Shown: positions 37,682 through 46,735 of the stretch, in pieces | How the letters are laid out: each line of letters begins with the position of its first letter | Position numbering within the stretch: position 1 is the stretch's first letter | Assembly (NCBI RefSeq): GCF_014696875.1 | Contig: NZ_JACJQV010000189.1 | Coordinates: 1-55,387 of the forward strand | Length of the DNA stretch: 55,387 bases | Reading direction: 5' to 3' | Origin: Microcystis wesenbergii FACHB-1317 | Lineage (GTDB): Bacteria > Cyanobacteriota > Cyanobacteriia > Cyanobacteriales > Microcystaceae | Position numbers and translations under genes: made by a program | Notes under the pieces: generated by a model | Database searches by the model: none | Told to the model about the DNA's origin: nothing | What the model saw: the letters and a program-made list of their open reading frames with translations, nothing else

Positions 37682-38083
37682 ATGTCCTTAGAAGAAAACC
37701 CATACCCTAACGATGAATCGGCAGAATTTACCGAAGCAATTGAAGAAGTCGAAGCGGCAATCGCAACATTAAAAGACCGTTATCGACAGATCAACGAAGC
37801 AGAACAGCAAAAAAAAGACCTAGAGGCACAATTTAGCCAAATAGAACCCCAATGGCGGGAAAATCCCCTACCTGAACTAGAAAAGGAATTGGCACAAATT
37901 CGCGAACAGATTCAAGAATTAGAGGTAATTTTAGAAAGCAATTTACTCAAAGAAGGGGAATTAAAGCGCCTATTCTGGGAAGGAATCCGTCGCGGACTGC
38001 TGGGGGAGGTTTTTTGGCAAATTGTCCGCTTTGGTGGTATCGGAGTCTTACTGGGTTGGATTCTGCGATCCTGCAGCGGGTGA
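37682..38083 (+). CDS. Coiled-coil protein with C-terminal membrane helix
   Basis: I do not recognise a named family. Residues 15-92 form a charged coiled coil (IEEVEAAIATLKDRYRQI, then LPELEKELAQIREQIQEL). Residues 108-128 form one hydrophobic helix (FWQIVRFGGIGVLLGWIL). This tail-anchored layout places the coil in the cytoplasm. It is divergent from the DUF6439-like gene. A repeat-rich gap containing a REP hairpin follows. Confidence 0.75.
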   Translation: MSLEENPYPNDESAEFTEAIEEVEAAIATLKDRYRQINEAEQQKKDLEAQFSQIEPQWRENPLPELEKELAQIREQIQELEVILESNLLKEGELKRLFWEGIRRGLLGEVFWQIVRFGGIGVLLGWILRSCSG

Positions 38084-38250
38084 TTAACTGCAGCGGAAGT
38101 GGGGTGTGGGGTGTGGGGTGTGGGGTGTAGGGAGATGGGGAGATGGGGAGATGGGGAGACCACTTCGTGCGCGTTGCGGGGGGGAGTGAGGAGAATAAAT
38201 AAAAATAATCTCCTGATACTAAATCTGGTTATTAAAAACTGATTATTTAT
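38084..38250. repeat. GTGGGGT and GATGGGGA tandem runs plus unique sequence
   Basis: After the coiled-coil gene come four GTGGGGT heptamers and then about three to four GATGGGGA octamers (38100-38157). A segment with TTATTAAAA.CTGATTAT follows and is repeated at about 52662-52682. No gene is seen in 38084-38408. Confidence 0.8.
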
Positions 38251-38256
38251 TCTCCG

Positions 38257-38320
38257 TTTTGCATGAGTGCATGAGTAGAAAACGGGTTTCTCCGAGAAAC
38301 CCGTTTTCTGTGCGTTACTC
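38257..38320. repeat. REP-like hairpin repeat, copy 1
   Basis: A 33-nt hairpin at 38277-38309 has 15-bp arms AGAAAACGGGTTTCT and complement with a 3-nt loop. It is flanked by GCATGAGTGCATGAGT and GTGCGTTACTCA. An inverted copy lies at 52802-52865 with the same flanks and very few changes. Both copies stand between the 3' ends of convergent transcripts, so they may act as two-way terminators. That function is inferred. Confidence 0.85.
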
Positions 38321-38408
38321 AACGGATTTACTGCTATAGCTAGACAAAAATAAGGAATAGAGCCTGAAACTCTACTCCTCAATCAAAAATTGCAGTTAAT
38401 TTCTAACC

Positions 38409-39659
38409 CTATACTACCACAGAAGTCAAAGCTTCTTTGAGGATAGCGGCTTTATCGGTTTTTTCCCAAGGTAAATCGAGATCATTGCGACCAAAATGAC
38501 CATAAGCGGCCACATCTTGGTAAAAACGATCGCCTCTTTCACTGGGTAAACCGCGCAGGTTAAAGGTTTGGATAATACCGGCCGGACGGAGTTCAAAGTA
38601 TTTATTGATTAAGTCGAGAATCACATCATCAGCGACTTTGCCAGTGCCAAAGGTTTCCACGAAGAGACTCACCGGACGAGCTACCCCAATCGCATAACCC
38701 ACTTGAATCTCGCACTTATCGGCCAAACCAGCAGCGACGATATTTTTGGCCACATAACGGCAAGCATAGGCCGCGGAGCGATCGACTTTGGTAGGATCCT
38801 TACCGGAGAAAGCGCCGCCACCGTGACGAGAATAGCCACCGTAGGTATCGACGATAATTTTCCGTCCCGTTAATCCCGCGTCGCCTTGGGGTCCACCAAT
38901 GACGAATTTTCCGGTGGGATTAACCAGATAACGGGTATTGGCATCGGGTTTAATCTCTAAATCGCTGAAGACCGGTTGTACTACCGCTTCCCAGAGATCA
39001 CTTTTAATCTTTTGTTGGACGAGATCATTATCGGTGATATCGCCGATAGTAGCATCGTGTTGGGTAGAAACAAGGATAGTATCGATACCCACGGGACGAC
39101 CATCTTCATAAATAACCGATACTTGCGTTTTACCGTCGGGACGCAGATAGGACAGTTCACCCGTTTTTCTGACTGCCGCTAAACGGCGAGCGATGCGGTG
39201 GGCTAAACTGATCGGTAAGGGCATAAATTCGGGGGTTTCATTGCAAGCGAAACCGAAGACAATACCCTGGTCTCCCGCACCAATTTTATCGAGTTCATCA
39301 TTGCTGAGAAGTTCGCGATTTTCCTGAGCAGCCGTGACACCCTGGGAAATATCGGGAGATTGTTCGTCTAAAGCGACTAAAACGGTGCAACTATTCGAGG
39401 AAAATCCGTTATCTGCGTTGATATAACCGATTTCAGCGATTTTACTGCGAACTAAATTGACGAAATGAACCTGTGCTTTCGAGGTGATTTCACCAGTAAT
39501 CAAGACTAACCCTGTATTGACAACCACTTCAGCCGCTACACGACTGTGGTCATCTTGGGATAACAGAGCATCGAGAATAGTATCAGAAATCTGGTCACAA
39601 ATTTTATCGGGATGTCCCTCCGTAACCGATTCGGAGGTGAACAAATAACGTTTAGACAA
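38409..39659 (-). CDS. metK: S-adenosylmethionine synthetase
   Basis: This enzyme makes SAM from methionine and ATP. I start at TTG 39659 (416 residues), giving [20 protein letters not shown], the universal N-terminus, with GAGGGACAT just upstream. The open frame extends far beyond this, to 39995, but that part overlaps the yfr1 gene and is not coding. Motifs include [31 protein letters not shown], and [19 protein letters not shown]. Yfr1 is encoded upstream in the same direction, ending about 105 nt before this start. Confidence 0.96.
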   Translation of the reverse strand: MSKRYLFTSESVTEGHPDKICDQISDTILDALLSQDDHSRVAAEVVVNTGLVLITGEITSKAQVHFVNLVRSKIAEIGYINADNGFSSNSCTVLVALDEQSPDISQGVTAAQENRELLSNDELDKIGAGDQGIVFGFACNETPEFMPLPISLAHRIARRLAAVRKTGELSYLRPDGKTQVSVIYEDGRPVGIDTILVSTQHDATIGDITDNDLVQQKIKSDLWEAVVQPVFSDLEIKPDANTRYLVNPTGKFVIGGPQGDAGLTGRKIIVDTYGGYSRHGGGAFSGKDPTKVDRSAAYACRYVAKNIVAAGLADKCEIQVGYAIGVARPVSLFVETFGTGKVADDVILDLINKYFELRPAGIIQTFNLRGLPSERGDRFYQDVAAYGHFGRNDLDLPWEKTDKAAILKEALTSVVV

Positions 39660-39763
39660 GTGATGTCCCTCACATAGTAGTACATTTGAACGCACAAAGA
39701 TTCCAAGAAATCTTTGATCATACAGTGTAACAGGGAATTTGTAGAGATCGAGTATTTTCAATA

Positions 39764-39830
39764 AGAAACCGCCCGAACATTGTCCGGACGGAGTGTGGTG
39801 TGAGGAGTGAACGGAAACTTTCGTCTCCGC
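39764..39830 (-). ncRNA. yfr1: Yfr1 small regulatory RNA
   Basis: Read on the minus strand, this 67-nt element has the exact Yfr1 layout. A 5' stem-loop (arms CGGAGAC and GTTTCCG around a GAAA loop) is followed by the single-stranded core ACTCCTCACAC (39798-39808), the hallmark of Yfr1 in cyanobacteria. A terminator hairpin follows at 39769-39791 (10 bp with two G-U pairs), ending GGTTTCT. Yfr1 base-pairs through its core with mRNAs and is required for growth under stress in some strains. A -10 box TACAAT lies at 39838-39843, 8 nt before the 5' end. It sits between metK (same strand) and the divergent helicase gene. Confidence 0.93.
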
Positions 39831-39837
39831 TAATTCC

Positions 39838-39843
39838 ATTGTA
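39838..39843 (-). promoter_or_regulatory. -10 box of yfr1
   Basis: TACAAT on the minus strand, about 7 nt upstream of the predicted RNA 5' end at 39830-39831. No good -35 box is seen at the expected place. Confidence 0.5.
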
Positions 39844-39984
39844 GATGACAACTTAGAATCTTGAGCGATTTGAAACAAACTAGCCCAAAAAATTTTTATT
39901 TCTTGAAGGGGTTGACTAATGCCCGATCCCCGTCTCGATGATGTAGCCTGATTAATAGAGGTCGCAGAGCTATAGGGAAAGATT

Positions 39985-42306
39985 ATGACAGTCACAGCCG
40001 ATTATTTAGAACAACTCAATCCTTCCCAGCGCCTTGCTGTTGAGCATTTTTGCGGCCCTTTGTTGGTGGTTGCTGGAGCAGGATCGGGAAAAACTAGCGC
40101 TTTAACCTATCGTATCGCCCATTTGATCCGTCATCACGGGGTCGAGCCGGAAAATATTCTCGCGGTCACTTTTACCAATAAGGCGGCCCGGGAAATGAAA
40201 ACTAGAATTGAAAAAACTTTTGCTCAACAGAAAGCACAGGAAAAATACGGTCAAAGATTAGAACTTTTAGAAGAATACGAACAGAAAAAACTCTTTTCTC
40301 AAGTTTATCGGAATTATACTAAAAAACTCTGGATCGGGACTTTTCACAGTCTTTGTGGTCGAATTTTGCGCTATGACATTAATAAATATCAGGATGAATA
40401 TGGTCATAGTTGGCAAAGGAATTTTTCGATTATGGACGAGTCTGATGCCCAGAGTTTGGTGAAAAATATCGTCACCAAACAGATGAATTTAGACGATAAA
40501 AAATTTGATGCTCGCAATCTGCGTTATGCGATTAGTAATGCTAAAAATTTAGGGTTAACTCCCGAGGATTACGCCAGAGAAAACCCTCATTTTCGGGGAA
40601 AGGTCATTTCTGAGGTTTATCAGGCTTATCAGATGCAATTGGCCCAAAATAATGCCCTAGATTTTGATGATTTGATACTGGTTCCAGTCCGTCTTTTTCA
40701 GCAAAATGAATCTATTCTCGGTTATTGGCACACGCAATTTAAGCATATTTTAGTCGATGAATACCAAGATACTAACCGGATTCAGTACGAGTTAATTCGG
40801 CTTTTGTCCACCAATGGTGAAACGAAAAAAAGTGAGTGGAATTGGACGGATCGATCGATTTTTGTGGTGGGTGATGCCGACCAATCTATCTATAGTTTTC
40901 GGATGGCAGATTTTACTATTCTGCTCAATTTTCAAGCGGACTTTGGCGATGGTTTACCCGATGATGATACCCGCACGATGGTGAAACTACAGGAAAACTA
41001 TCGTTCACGGGAGAATATTCTACAAGCGGCAAATAAATTAATTGAAAAGAATAGTCAAAGAATCGATAAAGTCCTTGTTCCCACCAGAGAAGGAGGCGAG
41101 AGTATCTATGTTTTTAAAGCCAGAGATGAACAGGAAGAAGCGGCTTTTGTTATCGATAAAATTCGAGAATTTACCCAAGAAAACCCCGAATTAAATTGGG
41201 GTAGTTTTGCCATTCTCTACCGAATTAATGCCCAATCTCGTCCCTTTGAAGATGGGTTAATTCGCAATAATATTCCCTATAATATTGTCGGGGGATTTAA
41301 ATTTTATGATCGACAGGAGATTAAAGATGCGATCGCTTATTTACGAGTGATTGCCAATCCTGCTGATACCGTTAGTTTACTGAGAATTATTAACACTCCC
41401 CGACGCGGTATCGGTAAAACCACAATCGATAATTTGCTCAAAGCTGCCCAAGAATTAGGAGTACCTTTATGGGAAATTATCAGCGACGAAACTTCCGTTA
41501 ATACTCTCGCCGGTCGTGCCACTAAAAGCATCAATAAGTTAGCGAAAATTATCCAAAATCTGCAAGAAAAAATCACCGATTTATCCGCTAGTGAAATCCT
41601 AGATCAAATCATGGAGAATTCGGGATATATTGATGAATTAAAACAGCAGGGAACCGAGGAAGCTGATACCCGCATCGAGAATATTCAAGAATTGTATAGC
41701 GCCGTCGTACAATTCCAAGAAGAAAACGAAGAAACCAATCTCCGGGAATTTCTCGCTAGTGCTAGTTTAGCCTCGGATTTAGATAATCTTCAGGAAGGTC
41801 AAGAAAAAGTCTCGTTAATGACCCTTCATTCCGCCAAAGGTTTAGAGTTTCCTATCGTCTTTTTAGTCGGTTTAGAACAGGGCATTTTTCCCCATAATCG
41901 TAGTTTAAACGATCCCATTGCCCTTGAGGAAGAACGCCGTTTGTGTTATGTGGGAGTGACTCGGGCCAAGGAACAATTATTTTTAACCTACGCAAAAGAA
42001 AGATATGTCTGGGGGAATAAAGAGATGAAGGTAGCTTCCCAATTTTTGCAGGAATTGCCCCCAGAATTGCTCACAAGCAACCTGAAACCGAAAAAGACCC
42101 CAAAAGTGGTTGCCATGGAAAAAACTGTCTCTGATCAAAGAAAATGGCAGGTAGGCGATCGAGTGTTACACTCTACTTTTGGAGAAGGAGAAGTGACCCA
42201 TATCCTCGGTACGGGCAAAAAAATGAATCTAGCGGTCAAATTTTCGGGTTTAGGTCAGAAAATCATCGATCCTCGCACCGCACCCATGCAACTTATCCAC
42301 GAATAG
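39985..42306 (+). CDS. pcrA: UvrD/PcrA-type superfamily 1 DNA helicase
   Basis: This is a 3'-5' helicase for repair and replication-fork rescue. The 773 residues carry all SF1A motifs: Q motif [11 protein letters not shown], Walker A GAGSGKT (31-37), [13 protein letters not shown] (Ia), DEYQDTN (II), [12 protein letters not shown] (III), LQENYRS (IV), [19 protein letters not shown] (V) and [12 protein letters not shown] (VI). The C-terminal 60 residues ([18 protein letters not shown]) form the RNA-polymerase-interacting Tudor-like domain typical of PcrA/UvrD. It diverges from yfr1/metK. Confidence 0.96.
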   Translation: MTVTADYLEQLNPSQRLAVEHFCGPLLVVAGAGSGKTSALTYRIAHLIRHHGVEPENILAVTFTNKAAREMKTRIEKTFAQQKAQEKYGQRLELLEEYEQKKLFSQVYRNYTKKLWIGTFHSLCGRILRYDINKYQDEYGHSWQRNFSIMDESDAQSLVKNIVTKQMNLDDKKFDARNLRYAISNAKNLGLTPEDYARENPHFRGKVISEVYQAYQMQLAQNNALDFDDLILVPVRLFQQNESILGYWHTQFKHILVDEYQDTNRIQYELIRLLSTNGETKKSEWNWTDRSIFVVGDADQSIYSFRMADFTILLNFQADFGDGLPDDDTRTMVKLQENYRSRENILQAANKLIEKNSQRIDKVLVPTREGGESIYVFKARDEQEEAAFVIDKIREFTQENPELNWGSFAILYRINAQSRPFEDGLIRNNIPYNIVGGFKFYDRQEIKDAIAYLRVIANPADTVSLLRIINTPRRGIGKTTIDNLLKAAQELGVPLWEIISDETSVNTLAGRATKSINKLAKIIQNLQEKITDLSASEILDQIMENSGYIDELKQQGTEEADTRIENIQELYSAVVQFQEENEETNLREFLASASLASDLDNLQEGQEKVSLMTLHSAKGLEFPIVFLVGLEQGIFPHNRSLNDPIALEEERRLCYVGVTRAKEQLFLTYAKERYVWGNKEMKVASQFLQELPPELLTSNLKPKKTPKVVAMEKTVSDQRKWQVGDRVLHSTFGEGEVTHILGTGKKMNLAVKFSGLGQKIIDPRTAPMQLIHE

Positions 42307-42315
42307 GGAAGGACT

Positions 42316-42657
42316 TTAAGGAGTATTGCTAATCTCTACAATTATTGTTCCTTGCTCTAGTTGTTTCAACGCATCGGGTAAAGTAGCTGTCAGTAATCGC
42401 CGCAGATTCTGATTTGTGACATTACCACAGGTTAACCATAAAATTTGAGGAGGTGTTCCCAGACGACAAACCAAATCAATAAAGTCACTATCTTTGGTCA
42501 TAATCACGGCATTTTCCGCTCGCGCTGCTGCAAAGATCTCGATATCTTGAGCATCTCGAAGGGATAAGTCTCGCAGGGACGATGCTTCTAAATCAAAGGT
42601 CGCTGATAACCAGCTTGCTAGAGTTGGAGGTAGTTGAGCATCAATCCAAATTTTCAT
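42316..42657 (-). CDS. DUF5615 PIN-like toxin
   Basis: The 113-residue protein has the DUF5615 (Mut7-C-like PIN) acids: Asp in MKIWIDAQLPP, Asp in RDAQDIEIF, and the pair in VIMTKDSDFIDL. These proteins pair with DUF433 antitoxins as type II modules. The start overlaps the antitoxin stop as ATGA. All acidic positions are kept. Confidence 0.88.
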   Translation of the reverse strand: MKIWIDAQLPPTLASWLSATFDLEASSLRDLSLRDAQDIEIFAAARAENAVIMTKDSDFIDLVCRLGTPPQILWLTCGNVTNQNLRRLLTATLPDALKQLEQGTIIVEISNTP

Positions 42658-42896
42658 GCCGTTAGTTTAGGAAAATCCGTACACCGTGCTGCAAAAAGTA
42701 AACAAGCTTGGATATCTGCGAGTTCCAAATCGGGAAAGTCTTCTAGAATTTCAGTTATGCTCACATTCTCCGCTAACATTTCCAAAATATCCTTTACTCG
42801 AATTCGCATCCCCCGAATACAAGGACGACCACCACACTGGCCGGGTGTTTGAGTAATGCGGGTAAGCAAGCTAACTGTGGAGTCCATAGAACGCAT
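42654..42896 (-). CDS. DUF433 antitoxin
   Basis: This is a DUF433 protein of about 80 residues: LLTRITQTPGQCGGRPCIRG is the family signature, followed by MRIRVKDILEMLAENVSI and DFPDLELADIQACLLFA. DUF433 forms a MerR-like helix-turn-helix that binds its own promoter. I start at ATG 42896; ATG 42887 is equally possible, and the frame continues further upstream without homology. It overlaps the DUF5615 gene by 4 nt. Confidence 0.88.
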   Translation of the reverse strand: MRSMDSTVSLLTRITQTPGQCGGRPCIRGMRIRVKDILEMLAENVSITEILEDFPDLELADIQACLLFAARCTDFPKLTA

Positions 42897-43212
42897 CTCG
42901 AAGATATTTAGTCTGCATTTAATTATCTTATCTGGTAATCCTAACAACCAATCCCTAGCACCCAACTGACACCCCCTGATTCCTCAACTCCGATCGCTAC
43001 CTGCTGTTAGAATAGAGAATTGCAGTCAGACTGACGATAAAATTGAGAAGCTAAATCCTTGATTCTTAATAGTTGTTGAGAAACTTTCCGCCTACTATCG
43101 CAATTATCCGATAATATGGGCAACAGCGAGTTAGTCTATTCAGTCTGTTAAAATTGACCCCCGTTGGTCGTATTCGCGCACTATCTAACCTTGATGATGA
43201 GGATCAGTTAAT

Positions 43213-43644
43213 ATGGAATCAATGCAACCCACCGAGACCAAAAATCCGATTAGAACAGATTTACCCGGCTCTCTGAGCAAACCCAGCAGCAGCAGCACCG
43301 AACAGATTTGGTCTGAATATGTAGAACCAGTTTGGGATTCGGTAATGTCCTATCTGGCTAATGTCCCCGATTATATCGGTAGTTTCTTCTCTGGATACAA
43401 AAAACCTTTAATCGTTCTGGGGGCAATTTTGGCGAGTTTTGTCACCGTGAAAGTTACCCTAGCGGTTTTAGATGCGATCGATGATATTCCCCTCCTTGCT
43501 CCTATCCTACAATTAGTTGGGATCGTTTACACTGGTTGGTTTGTCTGGCGCTATCTGCTCAAAGATGAAAATCGTCGCGAGTTATTAGCCGAAATTGATG
43601 CACTAAAAGCGCAAGTTTTTGGCAGTCACAATAACCCTTTATAA
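43213..43644 (+). CDS. curT: CURT1/CAAD-domain thylakoid curvature protein
   Basis: The 143-residue protein has an acidic, Ser-rich N-terminus (1-30), an amphipathic helix (IWSEYVEPVWDSVMSYLANV, 32-51), two transmembrane helices (about 64-88 and 92-117) and a charged C-terminal helix. This is the CAAD/CURT1 layout; CurT bends thylakoid membranes and supports photosystem assembly in cyanobacteria. Related CAAD domains are also found appended to some cyanobacterial aminoacyl-tRNA synthetases, but this one is free-standing. Confidence 0.92.
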   Translation: MESMQPTETKNPIRTDLPGSLSKPSSSSTEQIWSEYVEPVWDSVMSYLANVPDYIGSFFSGYKKPLIVLGAILASFVTVKVTLAVLDAIDDIPLLAPILQLVGIVYTGWFVWRYLLKDENRRELLAEIDALKAQVFGSHNNPL

Positions 43645-44212
43645 GTGGGTGGGTGGAATTAAATATAAGATGAACGTAGGTTGGGTTAAAGCATGAAACC
43701 CAACGCCTAACCCATCCTACAAATAATTGTGCCTCCCTACTTAGAATCAAGCATAGATAACCGAGGAGTTGAGTGTTTCCGCTCAACTCTTTTGTTTTTG
43801 CACAACAGCAAAAATCGAGGCCGTCTGGTTCTTCTCATACCATTTTTCTTTATTCTTGGCAGGTATCTTGCCCCCCGATGTCGGGTAGGGCTGATTCATT
43901 CTCTAGTTTGATTCCTTGTTTGTCTGTCTTCAATCGCTTACGGGGCAAGCAAAGCAAGGCATTTTAAAAATTTTTCAGATATTTGTTCTGAGAAATTGAC
44001 TGAAAACCTTGCCAGATAAGGATTTGATTGAATGACATTTGCGAGAATGAAACGACCCTACGATGTCGGGGGGTTGGGGGGGTGGGGGGGTTAGGGGTGA
44101 GGGCAATTAACCATCTCTGCCATTACTTGTGAAAAATGGTATCACTGAAAATGCCAACAGAGAATTTATCACTCTCTATTCTAACTCTCCTCCTCTGACA
44201 GAAGAGGAATAT
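43645..44212. other. 568-bp gap with MITE B and common repeats, no gene
   Basis: After curT comes a CGTAGGTTGGGTT...AACCCAAC hairpin-like repeat (about 43675-43710), then a GAGTTGAG...CTCAACTC hairpin (43765-43789, arms GAGTTGAG and CTCAACTC) followed by TTTTGTTTTTG, a good terminator for a plus-strand transcript. The family B MITE and a G-rich run follow. Near 44149, ATGCCAACAGAGAATTTATC repeats a sequence also present near 55179. Confidence 0.6.
43885..44061. mobile_element. MITE, family B, copy 1 (177 bp)
   Basis: The terminal inverted repeats are GTAGGGCTGATTCATTCTC and the complement of GTAGGGTCGTTTCATTCTC. A perfect 8-bp target duplication GATGTCGG flanks it (43877-43884 and 44062-44069). 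The first 112 bp are identical to the sequence that ends this window. The target looks like the centre of a family C element, so this is a nested insertion. Confidence 0.88.
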
Positions 44213-45376
44213 CTAAGAGCTAATTTCACGGCCGAGGTACTCAAGCTTATCGAGAACAGATTGAAGCAAAGATCGCCGCTGCTCGACGACAATATCTAAG
44301 TTAGCCAACATATACTTTACGTCTTTGTAGGCATTGTCCAGCAAGGTAAGTAATAATTCGCGATCGCCTGCGATCTCTTTTTCTGATGGGGTGCGGGTCT
44401 GTTGGGGAAATAAGTCCGCTGGTGGGGAAGGAAGGGAGGGCGATCGCTCGGACTCTAGCTGTTGAATCGTTTGTTGTAAATTTTCAATCACCCCATACAT
44501 TTCCATCGGGTCAAAAACCCTTAACAGACTGGTTTGTGTGACAATACCCAACCCCCGACCCCAGTTCCAAGAAACCACCAAACGCCCCACCCGCCGTTTT
44601 TGCATTTCCTGATGGGCCGTCCACAGGGAATCCTCGGGGTTGAGGAGAAATAAGGGCGTACTCATCACCGTCTGGGCCTTAGTTTTGTGCAGATCGATTT
44701 GAACTGCTTGAAACTGGACAAGATCTCGCTCTGTCACAATACCAACGGGGTAGTCATTGTCTTCGGAATTTCTCTGGGTGATCACCACACAACTGACACG
44801 ATGTTCGGCCATTAACTGGGCCAATTGCAAGACTGTGGCGGTGAGTGGGGCCTGTACCACTTGAGTGGTCATCACATCCGATACGCGACGAAACCGCAAT
44901 AGATTGGCCGGACGCAATATCTGGCGAATACTTTCATGGGATATCACCCCGACTAACTGTCCTTGGTCATCGACAATCGGCAAATGGCGAATTCGGTAGC
45001 GCCGAAACAAAAACAGGGCGGCAAAAATGTCTTGAGCAGATTGCTGGGGCAAGGTGATCAGGGGATGTACCATCACATCGGCAACGGTTGTCTCGGTCAG
45101 GTTAATTCCTTGGGCGGTGAGTCGCACCACATCCCGTTCTGTCAAAATTCCTAATAACTCTTGTCCTTGCACCACCAGCAGACAGCTAACACGCGCTTCT
45201 CCGGCCGGAGCAGCTAGAGGGGATAGGTCATCGGTGAGCAAACACAGACGACTATGGGCTTGACCGATCATGGCGATCGCATCTGCCACAGAAGTGGTTG
45301 GCGGCACCGTCAAGGGTTGGCGATTGATCGCCTTTTCCAGATCGGGGGCCCAACTCAGAGGTGTATCGAGGGACAT
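44213..45376 (-). CDS. Four-CBS-domain protein with helical tail
   Basis: The 387-residue protein contains four CBS domains (about 14-88, 98-155, 165-224, 235-290), recognisable by GILTERDVV, GVISHESI, GIVTERDLV and GIVTQTSLL at their ends. CBS pairs bind adenosine nucleotides or SAM and sense energy state. The last 90 residues are helical (a coiled stretch at ENLQQTIQQLESE, and LDNAYKDVKYMLANL), with no catalytic domain. In other cyanobacteria such arrays precede histidine kinase domains; here the protein stands alone. ATG 45376 is chosen because AGGA lies about 8 nt upstream. The gene is clearly richer in G+C than the window average. Confidence 0.88.
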   Translation of the reverse strand: MSLDTPLSWAPDLEKAINRQPLTVPPTTSVADAIAMIGQAHSRLCLLTDDLSPLAAPAGEARVSCLLVVQGQELLGILTERDVVRLTAQGINLTETTVADVMVHPLITLPQQSAQDIFAALFLFRRYRIRHLPIVDDQGQLVGVISHESIRQILRPANLLRFRRVSDVMTTQVVQAPLTATVLQLAQLMAEHRVSCVVITQRNSEDNDYPVGIVTERDLVQFQAVQIDLHKTKAQTVMSTPLFLLNPEDSLWTAHQEMQKRRVGRLVVSWNWGRGLGIVTQTSLLRVFDPMEMYGVIENLQQTIQQLESERSPSLPSPPADLFPQQTRTPSEKEIAGDRELLLTLLDNAYKDVKYMLANLDIVVEQRRSLLQSVLDKLEYLGREISS

Positions 45377-45479
45377 CAGCACCATCCTGCAATTGCAAAG
45401 GCCAAGATAGACAGAACAGCCACTGGGCAAAGAACCCAGACTCTCAGAGTTGCCAAAACCCGTTCTAAAACTATCTCAA

Positions 45480-45528
45480 AGTGTAGCGTCATTTAACTTT
45501 TTCCTAAAAGATGTAACGTTTTGTTACA
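45480..45528 (-). promoter_or_regulatory. Candidate promoter and operator for CBS gene
   Basis: An inverted repeat TGTAAC-N5-GTTACA lies at 45512-45528. On the minus strand it is followed by a weak -35 (TTTAGG, 45503-45508) and a -10 TACACT (45480-45485) with 17-bp spacing. The repeat would be centred about 47 bp upstream of transcription start, a usual activator position. It resembles, but does not fit, the NtcA site GTA-N8-TAC (the spacing is N9). Confidence 0.4.
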
Positions 45529-45623
45529 ATTTTTATTAAACTCGTAAAGATTTTAGACCCACTTCGGTGTATCATAGAGGGATGTAACAGGGTAAAGCCT
45601 GAAACTTTTTATTTAGGGGTTAT

Positions 45624-46031
45624 TCAGCCTCTAATGGTTTTAGGAGCGGCATCACCAGACGCTGGGGTGAGTACTTCTGGGTTCTGGTCGGCCTGAAGGG
45701 TTACTCCGGAAATTCTGGACACCTTTCCATAAAGTCGATCCAGCACCCGCTTTACGGAAATACGCTGCCATGGTAGACCGCGTTTGGTGGTGTAGCCCTG
45801 TTCATTAAGCCAATCGGCGATCTTCTGCAAGGATTTCCCTGATTTGTGATGACGGCGAATCAGTTCAATGATCCGGCACTCTTCCGGATCATCCACTAAT
45901 TCCCCATCGATCGATCGTTGTCCAAAGGCAGGGGAGCCGTAGCCCGCATAACCACCGTTGCTTGCTTTTGCTTGTCTGCCTTGTTCTAGCCGCTCCCAGG
46001 CAGATAAATCGTTGGAAGGGTTCGCTGTCAT
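45624..46031 (-). CDS. Recombinase-like domain protein lacking catalytic domain
   Basis: The 135-residue protein has the DNA-binding helical Recombinase domain that follows the catalytic part of large serine recombinases: YGSPAFGQRSIDGELVDDPE, then ECRIIELIRRHHKSGKSLQK, IADWLNEQGYTTKRGLPW and ISVKRVLDRLYG. The catalytic resolvase domain (Ser nucleophile) is absent and there is no room for it upstream. Stand-alone versions exist in cyanobacteria and may act as DNA-binding proteins. I start at ATG 46031; a longer start at 46064 is possible. It lies between the CBS gene and the divergent thioredoxin operon. Confidence 0.75.
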   Translation of the reverse strand: MTANPSNDLSAWERLEQGRQAKASNGGYAGYGSPAFGQRSIDGELVDDPEECRIIELIRRHHKSGKSLQKIADWLNEQGYTTKRGLPWQRISVKRVLDRLYGKVSRISGVTLQADQNPEVLTPASGDAAPKTIRG

Positions 46032-46111
46032 AGGGTATCTAAATGCAACAACTTGCAAAACCATATTATCGCAACTTAACGTCGCAAATTTGTTTTGATT
46101 GGGGGCAGCCG

Positions 46112-46267
46112 ATGACGACTTACACAGTAAAACCCCTGCATGAGCAGGGACTAGATGTCACCATCGATGTCTGGGATAACCAAACTATAGACGATACCCC
46201 CGGGAGGCGGACAAAGTTAAAGGGTCAAAGGCCAAGCATTTTTAGAGGAGGAGCGGTTCAAAGCTGA
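46112..46267 (+). CDS. Possible small protein, unrecognised
   Basis: An ATG at 46112 opens a 51-codon frame beginning MTTYTVKPLHEQGLDVTIDV and ending SIFRGGAVQS. The first part alternates polar and hydrophobic residues like a beta strand. I know no family. It could be a small gene, or the leftover start of a longer one, in the thioredoxin operon's leader. Confidence 0.3.
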   Translation: MTTYTVKPLHEQGLDVTIDVWDNQTIDDTPGRRTKLKGQRPSIFRGGAVQS

Positions 46268-46338
46268 ATTTATCTTCTAAAACGCAGCGAGAAAAGAATT
46301 TGTCCTAAGTTACACAAAATCAATCTGGAGATATAAAC

Positions 46339-46662
46339 ATGGGTACGGCTACATTTATTCAAGATGAAACTGAATTTGATTCCCTGTTAAAGAGTGAATC
46401 ACTGTTGGTGGTAGATTGCACAGCAACCTGGTGTGGACCTTGCAAACTGGTGGCACCGTTGATCGATCGATTGGCCGATGACTATCGCGATCGCGCCAAA
46501 GTCTTCAAACTTGACCTAGACAGTAACAAACCCGTGGCCAAACGTTTTGGGATTAGAAGTATTCCGGCGGTCATGGTATTTAAACAAGGGGAATTGATAG
46601 AGACATTAGTTGGGGTTAAACCCTATGAAGAATTTACGGCAGCCGTAGAACGACAATTATAG
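46339..46662 (+). CDS. trxA: Thioredoxin
   Basis: This is a 107-residue classical thioredoxin: buried D26, active site WCGPC (31-35), then LVAPLIDRLADDYRDRAKVF, and the cis-Pro P76 in RSIPAVMVF. GGAG is placed 8 nt before the ATG. It begins a plus-strand operon with the zinc-ribbon and CBS-CP12 genes (73 and 51 nt gaps). Thioredoxin is the physiological reductant of CP12, so a dedicated pair is a reasonable inference. Like its neighbours it is richer in G+C than the genomic background. Confidence 0.95.
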   Translation: MGTATFIQDETEFDSLLKSESLLVVDCTATWCGPCKLVAPLIDRLADDYRDRAKVFKLDLDSNKPVAKRFGIRSIPAVMVFKQGELIETLVGVKPYEEFTAAVERQL

Positions 46663-46735
46663 TCTTCCACTCTGGGCAAACGTCCGACGTTGACTCTTTC
46701 CTTCTCACACCACTATTTAATTTTGAGGTATGGCG

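Noticed and set aside
39660-39995. N-terminal extension of metK and a possible SAM riboswitch
   Set aside because: Conserved MetK sequence begins at 39659, and the hairpins upstream are explained by Yfr1.
45512-45528. NtcA binding site
   Set aside because: The spacing between GTA and TAC is 9, not the required 8.
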